DNA of 64,000 nt from Metridium senile (Eukaryota; Cnidaria; Anthozoa; Actiniaria; Metridiidae). A model generated the notes under the pieces. It ran no database searches. It saw only the letters and a program-made list of their open reading frames with translations, and was not told the DNA's origin. The position numbers and the translations under genes were made by a program. The first letter of the stretch is position 1; each line of letters begins with the position of its first letter. The stretch lies in contig OX459097.1 of the NCBI GenBank assembly GCA_949775045.1, positions 10,341,619 through 10,405,618 of the forward strand. Direction: 5' to 3'. Below, piece by piece: positions 56,099-64,000 of the stretch.

Positions 56099-59000
56099 TT
56101 ACGATAGATACTTATCTAGGAGCGTATTCAAGAAAGTGCTCGTGTAGTCGGGATTACAACCTTTTCCTAGTGGAGGAAGGTGAAGGTTGCTTATCTTGAG
56201 TTTCTTAGCATCGTCCAAAGTGTGCACCATTACTAACCCTCTCTTCTGTGTCTGGTCCTGTGCACCTGGCCAATTACCAAACTTTCTTTTAGAGCTAATG
56301 TCTCCGACGTTGTTTTCCGCCATTAATACGACTGACTGGCCAGGCGTCTTTGCTCCTTTTGGCTGAGGAGCACCAGGATCACAAACCACTTTCCAGTACC
56401 ATTTAGGAGCTGTAACTTTTCCATTCAGTTTGAACGATAAGTGACCGGCTGAAAGAAACACAAAAGTTTGTCTGTATTAAAAGAGAAATCACCGTTGGCA
56501 TGATTAATCGAGTGGTTTCTCTTTTAACCACTAAAACGTTTCTCATGCATGGCCTCATGCATGGTCCCCGCAGATCAGGCATATTTCGATTATATAAAAA
56601 CAATTTCAAAAGTTGTTGCAATGAAATTTACAGTACGTCCACACTATGAACCTGCAATGGATGTCGACATTTATTTTCTTTTATTCCTAGCATATTTTAT
56701 CGATTTATTCAATTCAATTCAATTCAATTCATCTTTATTTACTACATATATTTACAATTTTATTTAACAATATTTAATTGAAACAGATTCAATAGTAGTA
56801 GCTAACTGTAATAGCCAGAGGCTAGACTTGACAGTTAGCTTAATATATATTATTGAATATGTTTTAATTACTTTCAAAGAGGAGATAATTATTAATTAAT
56901 AATTGAATAATTTATGAATAAATAGATAATTAAATAAATTATAGAAATAATAGAAAAAAGGTACAAAATGACGGTAATACATGTACAGCTGAAGATAGCA
57001 TAATAGTATTTGATTATTACAAATAAGATAAATTTACAAATGCGAAATTATATAATTTCAGTTATAGATGGCAATAATTGAGGTCTATTATGTACATTAT
57101 ATTCAATATTATAAGCAAAACTAGATAAGAAAAGAAAAACAAGGCTTAGCTAGCATAAGAATCTATCAGTCTTTTTTTCAGTTCTTTTTTAAACAATGCC
57201 CTGCTGAGCATTTTAAGATCTTCATCAATGGAATTCCAAACCTTTACACCATTAAAACGGATATTAAATTTGCCATAATTAGTTCTAACACGAGGCAAAG
57301 AAAGAGAAGATTTTGATGCAAGTCTGGTATTGTAGTTATGTGTCTCTTTGATTTTTACAAAAAAAGGATCAAATACACTTGGTAATTTACCTGCATGATA
57401 GTCATACATGAATAATGCATTATGAAAATAGATGAGGTCATGAAGTTTTAGTATCTTTAGATTTATGAAGAGAGGATTAGTATGATCAGTATAGGCAGAA
57501 AAGGTTAATATGCGAATGGCTTTTTTCTGGCGAAGAAATAGAGGGTTGACCGTAGGCTGATAAGTATTTCCCCATGTTATTAGAGCATAAATAAAAAATG
57601 GATAAAGAAATGAGTAATAAAGATTGATAAGGATATCAGTACTAACAAAGTGCCTAAGCTTTGAAAGAGCTCCTATATTACGATTAATTTTTTTTGATAT
57701 ATACGAAATGTGTTCCTTCCAGTTCAAGTGGCAATCAATAATTACACCTAGGTACGTGATACTTTGATCATTACGGAGAGCTTTACCCTTAATTTTTATG
57801 TTAATATGAAAATTTAACTTCTTTTGTGGGGCATGAAAGATAGTAAAGTTTGTTTTATCAGCGTTAAGTACTAGTTTATTGGCACACAGCCAGTCATGAA
57901 CCAAAAGCAGTTGCTCATTGACTTTTAATTCTAGGGCTACTAGGCTTTTATCTGCAAGAAATAGGTTGGTATCGTCTGCGAAAAGGTGGAAGTCAAGTAT
58001 CTTAGAGGAGCGCTGTAAATCATTAATGTAGAGCAAGAAGAGCAAAGGCCCAAGTACTGAGCCTTGTGGAACACCACAAGAGATTGGGCTAGCTTTGGAT
58101 TCAATTTTTCCCATGGACACAAATTGTTTTCTATTGTTTAAGTAAGAGGCGAACCACTTTTTTGCAAGTCCATTTATACCGTAACACTCAAGTTTCTGTA
58201 GAAGGATGTCATGGTTGACTGTGTCAAATGCTTTACTCAAGTCTAAAAAAATTCCACATGCAAAATGACCATCATCTATTGCTTTTTGAATTTTATCTGT
58301 TATCAAGAGTGTTGCCATTAGAGTAGAATGATTTTGTCTAAAACCAAATTGTTTATCATACAGTATTTTGTGTTTTGTGATGAAACTGATCAATCTTTTA
58401 AAGATAAGCTTTTCTAAAATTCGATTAAAAACAGATAATAAGGAAATTGGGCGATAGTTATTAAGGTCCAGTTGAGATCCTTTCTTGAAGATGGGGATTA
58501 CTTTAGCTAATTTAAAGCAATCAGGTACAACGCCATTATTTAAAGATGAATTAAAAATCAACTCTAAGGGTTTTGATATGATTCCTTTAAGTAATTTTAG
58601 GATAAATATTGGAATGCTATAAGGACCAGTAGATTTAGAAGGGTTCAATTTTTCAACTTCCTGTTCAATCTCAATTGTTGAAATGGGGTTGATATAAAAA
58701 CTATCAAGCAACTTAGGAGGCATGTACATCAATGGTGAAGCGCTTACAGATGGAATTGAAGAAGCTAAATTTTTGCCAACGTTTACAAAAAATTCATTAA
58801 AGGCATCAGCTATAGAATTGCAGTCAGTCAATTCTGTATCATTTACCAGTATTTTAGAAGGTAAACTACTGTGTGTTGCCTTTAAGGATATAATGTTTTT
58901 AATTCCCTTCCATAACTTTTTCATGTTGCTTTTATTTTCGTCGAAGTATTTATTATAATAATTCATTTTGTTGATTTTTATGAGACGTTGCAATGTATTT

Positions 59001-60777
59001 CTATAATATTTAAATTTATTATGGTAGTATGGAGAATTAGTTTTTAGAAACTTCTTGTACAGTTTATTTTTGATCACAATTGATTTTCTAATAGCGGGAG
59101 TAATCCAAGGTTTGGAAATATGCTTTATATTCTTTTTGCTTAATTGCTTCAAGGGTATATGTTTGTCTATAATTTCTGACAAGTTAGAGTCAAGTTTATT
59201 TATAGCATATATTACCGTAAGGGGTAGTACAGTAAGAAAACGTATAAGAAATAACAAATTATGTTCATAGGTGTTACCAATTGGCCTTTTCCAAAACGAG
59301 TACTGGGTACTAGTTTCCCTAATTAATGTAAAGACGCGTGCAATTAATTAATTTTGCACGGTATTAAAAAAACATTCACAGTCAATCAACCAAGCATTTT
59401 ATATAGATGTGGTATTATACTAGTTATTACGTGTATTCATAGGTGAAGCACAATTCAAAACGGGCCAGGACGTGAAGTTAGTAATATCAGAATATAATTA
59501 TTTTGACTAGTTAACCTACAATCGAGGCTTAGACAGAGCAACGAACAACTCAAAACTGGAATATATTGTAACTAGCCCCTCCAAGGGGAGGGGGGGGGGG
59601 GGGGTGCATGCTCCCATGATCTTTTGATCTTTTTGCATTTTCTCCCTTGTTCCCCATAAGTAAAATAAATGTCTCCCTAAAATGTTTTACCTTATGCTCC
59701 CATTATCCCCAAAAACTATTGTTTTATCATATTTTGCTCCCTTGTTCCCTGAAAATAATTTGGCAGTATCCCTTGTTCCCTAACAATAAATGCTCTTGAT
59801 CCCTAAAACCCCTGGGGGAGGGGCTCAGTAATGTACCTGTTCCTGTGAAGACGTAGAGCGGGCGTTTGCTAGCTTTGGCGTATTCTAACACTGCTGTTTC
59901 AGCACCTGCCCAGTTGCAGCCATTGAAGATCTGCCATTGAGGAGCAACGTTGGTGTTAATATTTGTCAATTCTCGTTCTGCTGTAGTTGAAAAGACTGAG
60001 CTTGGTGTGAGATGTCCGCGTGAGCAGAATTGCTCCTTTGGTGCATAATTAAGGTAAAGACCCTTTTGCAAAGTAACTTTGTAGTCGTTGACAGAGGATT
60101 GTGGGCTTGGAGCTTGAAAGGAAGAAACACTATTATTTGTAGCAGTATGATAAAATAATAAGATAAAATTAATCAAAGTTCTTGATTGGTATAATAATAA
60201 TAATATAATAACTTTTTTTAACGTCTCAATCTTCTAGCTGGACGCAGTGTGCCATACTAATCGGGGAGACTCACTCACACTAGCTCACTACCTCTATGTT
60301 TAATATTTTGCAAACAACTCGGCTCACATGTTCATTTTTGCTGAGGGAGGAAAACCGGATAACCCGGAGAAAAACCCTCGTGGCATAGGAGAGAAGAACA
60401 CATCAAACAAACTAAACTCACATATAATCCATGCCCGAGCCGGGACTCGAACCTGGACCACAGCGGTGAGAGGCCAGCGCTCTCGCCGCTAGGCCACCCA
60501 TTTCCATAAAATAGAAAATTAACTTTATAGAATTGAAATTCGTCAAAGATTTACCATATTTTCCATTTTCGTCGCGCCATTGGCTAGGACGGGCGGCTTT
60601 AGCAATGTTAGTCTGAACAACATGGCCGGTAAAATCAGGTATCAACGACGTTGTGTTATAACAAACAACAAACTGGGCAGGGTTTTTGTCTTTGATCGAG
60701 TAACAAAGCTGGGTGACGTCACGTAGATGATTGACATCACAGTGACAGCGATTGTTGCGCAGACCATTTTTGATTGG
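56099..60777 (-). CDS. ENDOD1-like DNA/RNA non-specific endonuclease (5' part uncertain)
   Basis: Three exons join in phase on the minus strand: 60555-60777 (its upstream edge is uncertain), 59837-60112 and 56099-56448 (stop TAA). The first encodes RDVTQLCYSIKDKNPAQF and LIPDFTGHVVQ, the family's entry strand. The second holds the nuclease core CSRGHLTPSSVF, then NINTNVAPQWQIFNGCNW and a conserved AETAVLEYA helix. The third begins in GTAGHLSF and ends DKYLS. The family cuts nucleic acids with a Mg-bound His/Asn centre, usually DRGH; here the Asp is Ser while the Arg, Gly, His and downstream Asn remain. ENDOD1-type proteins are secreted or membrane-linked; no signal-peptide exon was found, so the start is missing. 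A possible first exon is at about 61654-61700, but its phase does not fit. Confidence 0.8.
56705..59345 (-). mobile_element. 5'-truncated LINE in the endonuclease gene's last intron
   Basis: Same strand as the host gene. The 3' end carries an AATTG/TTGAA microsatellite tail (56707-56730), typical of CR1/L2/Jockey-type LINEs. No endonuclease domain precedes the reverse transcriptase. Confidence 0.8.
57146..59257 (-). pseudogene. Non-LTR reverse transcriptase (Jockey/CR1-like), truncated 5'
   Basis: About 700 codons open, extending some 85 bp further upstream before an in-frame stop, and lacking an ATG near the natural start. Reverse transcriptase motifs in order: KVIPIFKKG and NYRPISLL, FGFRQNHST, FLDLSKAFDTVNHDIL (first catalytic Asp), SCGVPQGSVLGPLLFLLYIN, LFADDTNLF (catalytic DD), LNADKTNF, ITYLGVIID. 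It has a C-terminal region with NYNTR and WNSI as in related LINE proteins. The missing apurinic endonuclease domain fits 5' truncation on insertion. The intact core suggests a fairly young copy. Confidence 0.85.
59604..59837 (-). repeat. Dispersed repeat abutting the endonuclease splice donor
   Basis: Inverted partner of 54073-54275. On the minus strand it starts AGGTACATTACTGAGCCCCT, so its first bases are the exon's last bases and the GT of the donor. Confidence 0.7.
60212..60502 (-). mobile_element. tRNA-derived SINE in the endonuclease intron
   Basis: Minus-strand head GGGTGGCCTAGCGGCGAGAG with B box GGTTCGAGTCC (60443-60453), then a conserved middle with AACCGGATAACCCGG-type sequence in complement, and a tail ending near AACGTCTC. 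Not a functional tRNA (acceptor arms do not pair). Confidence 0.7.
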
Positions 60778-60857
60778 CTAATCTTTTGGATTTATATGCC
60801 GGTTCTGTTCGAAACAAAAATGAATATTTTAATAAATCCATATAACTGACGATTATG

Positions 60858-60866
60858 GTGATATTA

Positions 60867-60902
<36 letters not shown>

Positions 60903-60912
60903 CATCATTATT
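60858..60912. repeat. (ATT)n microsatellite
   Basis: Runs of TTATTATTATT. Confidence 0.9.
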
Positions 60913-61324
60913 AAATATTTTAATACTAGTATTTAGTACTCTTTATGTTGCACGCTTTATTGTACTCTAGCTTGAAAGAATTGTTCAAATAAAAAGTTCA
61001 TTTACGACTAGGTAAACAAAAAACAAACAAAAAATGGTAATTCTACGTCATTTAATTCCATTGAAATCGTCTTGACTCTTTAGAATTGCGGAGTTTCAAG
61101 ATCGAAATAAGAAGATGAGATAAACGCACTTGTTTGTTAACAGTTTCCGGTCTTTCATTAGTCACGGAGTTTCTTTTCTTTAAATTTTCGATCAAAGGAA
61201 AAATCATTTTAATTTTTTTTGCATTGAAATAAAAGATGACAATATTATCTTTGCGAAGATACCAAAAACGTAATTTCGTAGAAAGAGGTCGGAAATTTGT
61301 ATCCTGATACCTTAACTGAGATAA

Positions 61325-61462
61325 AAGTGCAAAAATGAACATGTGAGCCTAGTTGTGTGCAAATATTAAAAGGAAGAGGTAGTGAGTGTGAGTGAGTCTC
61401 CCCGACTTGTAGGGCATTGTGTCTAGCTATATAGCTATAGAAGATCGAGACGTTAAAAAAGG
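61325..61462 (+). mobile_element. SINE fragment, inverted partner of 60212
   Basis: GTGCAAAAATGAACATGTGA through GTGAGTGAGTCTCCCCGA to GATCGAGACGTTAAAAAAG matches the 3' two fifths of the SINE at 60212 in the opposite orientation. Confidence 0.65.
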
Positions 61463-61755
61463 TGATTTGTCTGTTGTAGGTTTAGATAAATTCCTATAGT
61501 TATAGAATAAGAATCAAGACATGCCATTTAAAAGATAGTTCAATAAAGTCCTATATAAATAAAAATTGTTTACACTGATATCACTACTGCCAAAAAACAA
61601 AATAGTCAACAACTATGTTCTCCAAACAAAATATGTTGTACACTGTCTTTCTTACCTTTGAACTTCCCACTGCAGGCGTAGGAAGTCGAATGAAACATTA
61701 TTACTAGACAGTTATTCTGTTAAACTGTTTTCTATGAATAATTGAAAATAAGCAG
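61463..61755. other. Possible 5' region of the endonuclease gene
   Basis: Minus strand ATG TTT CAT TCG (61700 downward) reads MFHSTSYACSGKFK and is followed by a good donor GTAAGA, but the phase does not match the next exon found. Left unassigned. Confidence 0.25.
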
Positions 61756-61756
61756 T

Positions 61757-63350
61757 GACATAAATATCAGAATGGGCGTTTCTTATGAACGCACCAGCTC
61801 CTTTTTCAGAAAACTGAAATTAAATCTATTAATATTGATCATAATTTTACCGATCTTTTTCTCTTAATTTGCTCCTTTTTCTGAGTTTTTAAGGAGGCTC
61901 GAAATGGTTTCTGTATATATCAATATACCTACTTTATATTGCATATTATGCAGCATTATTGTGAAACTATACAGTTAACCGATATATCATTTTAAAGCTT
62001 ATGGATCTAGAAAATCAATTTGTTTTAAATTATTGCGTTTGACGTTGTCATGACAACAGCAGGCTGCTGTAAAAAAGACCTTTAATTCTTTTATTAAAGC
62101 TGATATCTCCAAATCCTTTTGGTGAAAGTTTTTTTAAACTTGTACATGTCTAGTTCCCTACATGTTCTTGCAACTGAGGAAAAATAAAAAAAATCTTTAA
62201 TGCGAAACCTTTAAAATATTTAAAAAATGATTTTTTCTAGATATAAATGGTTTTTCATTACAGATTTTTCTTAAAAAAGACCTACTAAATCTAAACATTA
62301 ATTGGAACAAAATGCCAAAAAATAAAAAAAATTTACCATTTAATTGTGTTGTTATTAATAGAAATACATTTTGTACGCGTCAGAGGGGTCTTGTAAAATT
62401 GGCGATATTGCGCGCGCGCGCGCGCTCGGTTAAAAAACCATTTCGAGCCTCCTTAAAGCAAATTTGACAAAAATAACTGATAGTAATCTGGTAATTTTGT
62501 AATTGACTAAAATTAATTAAAATCTATTTATATTTATTTATAAAATGGTTGGCAAATTTCCTGTCGGAAAGCGGAAATCTATTAATAAATATTGATAACA
62601 TAAGTAACGATCGATCTTTTTCTTCTTAATTTGCTACTTTTTCTAGTTTTCAAAGCAGATAAAATTATCTAATAGTACTTTCATTGTGATTTTGTAATTT
62701 GTGGGATTGAATGATCAAACCATATATAAATTATGTTGTGATCGGCCCAGTTTGCTTGCGATCATAACCAGTCGTTGTACCTGTTTTACGATCCAGTGCG
62801 TGCAGTGCGTTCGTTCGTTTGCCTGTCAGATCCATTGTCGAGCAGTTTTTAAATCTTTTTATCACGCTATCGCTCGACAATGATTCCACATGACAGTTTT
62901 TATAGAATTTTTGTTTTACAGTACAATCCGGGTGACGAATTTTGTTATGGTCTTGCCAAACCACCATTGTTATTAGAACAAAGAAAATTAATTAAAATCT
63001 ATTTATAAAATGGTTGGCAAATTAGATATCAGAATAGGCGTGTCCTTATGAACGTACCAGCTTTCCTGAAATCTATTAATAAATATTGATAATATTACCG
63101 ATCTTTTTTCTTTTAGTTTAATTGCTACTTTTTCTAGTTTTCAAAGCAAATATGACAAAAATATCTCATAGTACTTTTATTGTAATTTTGCAATCGTGAT
63201 CGGCGCAGTTTGCTTGATATCATAACTAGTCGTTGTACCTGTTCTACGTTCCAGTGCGTGCGTTCGTTCGTTTGTCTGTCAGATCAGATCCATTGTCAAG
63301 CAGTTTTTAAATCTTTTGATCACACTATCGCTCGACAACGATTCCCGTTC
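61757..63350. repeat. Diverged tandem block, three partial copies
   Basis: ATCAGAATRGGCGT, then TTATGAACGYACCAGC, then CCGATCTTTTT, then GATCGGCSCAGTTTGCTTG, then CGTTCGTTCGTTTGYCTGTC recur at about 61767-61885, 62570-62900 and 63028-63345. Frames inside are short and not conserved between copies, so it is treated as non-coding. Confidence 0.7.
61893..62452. mobile_element. Element D: TTAA-flanked MITE
   Basis: Ends GGAGGCTCGAAATGGTT and AACCATTTCGAGCCTCC with TTAA on both sides (61889-61892 and 62453-62456). The sister tandem copies keep the uninterrupted site (TAGTTTTCAAAGCAAAT), which supports the duplication. It contains a (GC)n run at about 62410-62425. Confidence 0.75.
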
Positions 63351-63660
63351 GAATTTTGTTTTGTCTGTTTTTCTTTTTGGCGAGTTGTTTTCGTGTTTTT
63401 TCTCTCTCTTTCTCTCTATCAACTTTCTTCTTTTCGTCCTTTTTTATTTTGCCTATTCATTCATCTGTTCATACATCCAACAATTATCGTCATGATGGAA
63501 GTTGGACTTTCTTCAATATAAAAACAAGGCAAAACTAAACAACACTTCATCAGTAATTTTATTATTATTCTTATTTTGAAAATATTCAATATATGGGATC
63601 GTAATCCAATTCTGTTACCCGCAATGGTCTGCGACTACAAAGGAGTTTTTTAATCCTTTC
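63351..63660. other. Non-coding stretch
   Basis: Pyrimidine-rich, with short frames only. Confidence 0.5.
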
Positions 63661-63664
63661 TAAA

Positions 63665-63950
63665 CCTATTTCAAAAATCGTTGTCGCAGCCGAAGCTACA
63701 GTCCACACTCTAAAGCCTGCACAGGATGTCGGTTACATAGACTTAATTTGTGATTTACATTACACGTTTTTTAATTATAAAGAGATATTTGTATTTATAT
63801 CTACCACTGCAACAGCTTGTTATGGTCATATAAAACAAACACGTACGACCAAAATATGCTATAAATAAATCGATTACAAGAGACGAAATACCGCCATCCT
63901 TTGCAGGCTTCAGTTTTGATTGCGACAACGATTTTTGAAATAAGTGTATA
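63665..63950. mobile_element. MITE with CCTATTTCAAAAATCG ends
   Basis: Ends CCTATTTCAAAAATCGTTGT and its complement, extended by CGCAG and GCCTGC-type sequence. 49848-49875 carries a similar end (CACCTATTTCAAAAATCGTT). Confidence 0.65.
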
Positions 63951-64000
63951 TTATGCTATCGATATCGACACCAAAAGAATGCATAAGTAATTATTCTCTC

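Noticed and set aside
62701..63521. Small ORFs with CTCFTIQCVQCVRS-type sequence
   Set aside because: They lie in the tandem block but are not conserved in frame between its copies.

Overview
The window looks like nuclear DNA of an anthozoan cnidarian (sea anemone or coral). It is AT-rich and has genes with GT..AG introns, two intron-less GPCR genes, a tandem-TPR gene and very dense, nested DNA transposon debris. The species cannot be named from sequence alone.

Layout. 1-2312 (minus): an open TPR-repeat gene running off the left edge. 2872-21758: an 18.9 kb tandem array flanked by TA, built from four nearly identical ~4.4 kb units (E1-E4) and four identical-length 272 bp modules (M1-M4) in the order M E E M E M E M. 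Each E unit carries an intact 447-codon HUH endonuclease/SF3 helicase Rep like those of small circular ssDNA replicons. It also carries, on the other strand, a Tc1/mariner DD34E transposase reading frame broken by the same two nonsense codons in every copy. Between them lies an origin-like region (inverted 14 bp iterons around a small hairpin). This Rep plus Tc1 composite is the best candidate for an undescribed system.

21759-26440: TTAA-flanked palindromic elements and fragments of a repeat carrying hammerhead-ribozyme-like motifs (Penelope-associated type, by recall). 26772-27815 (minus): single-exon class A GPCR, with a decayed copy of its tail just downstream. 27816-32900: mostly non-coding, with large palindromes and MITEs. 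33046-38393 (minus): a complete seven-exon TPGS2 gene (300 aa, all exon phases fit), whose exon 6 end plus splice donor has been amplified as a minisatellite in the next intron and whose last exon is duplicated in the 3' flank. 39090-42260: repeats and a decayed ribozyme-like array. 42264-46040 (minus): single-exon metabotropic glutamate receptor-like class C GPCR.

46585-48286: a Mutator-like long-TIR element with 9 bp target duplication, holding two further nested MITEs. 48740-54070: SINE, TTAA elements and MITEs. 54400-56030: GGAAT-type and 17 bp satellites that create long spurious ORFs. 56099-60777 (minus): an ENDOD1-like DNA/RNA non-specific endonuclease gene with a 5'-truncated LINE in its last intron. 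61750-64000: a tandemly duplicated non-coding block interrupted by another TTAA element.

How parts relate: the host genes (TPR, GPCR, TPGS2, mGluR, endonuclease) have no evident shared pathway. The array parts do belong together: Rep plus iterons suggests rolling-circle-type replication, while the transposase and the TA-flanked inverted ends suggest cut-and-paste integration. Family names are from reading motifs and recalled relatives; no database search was possible.
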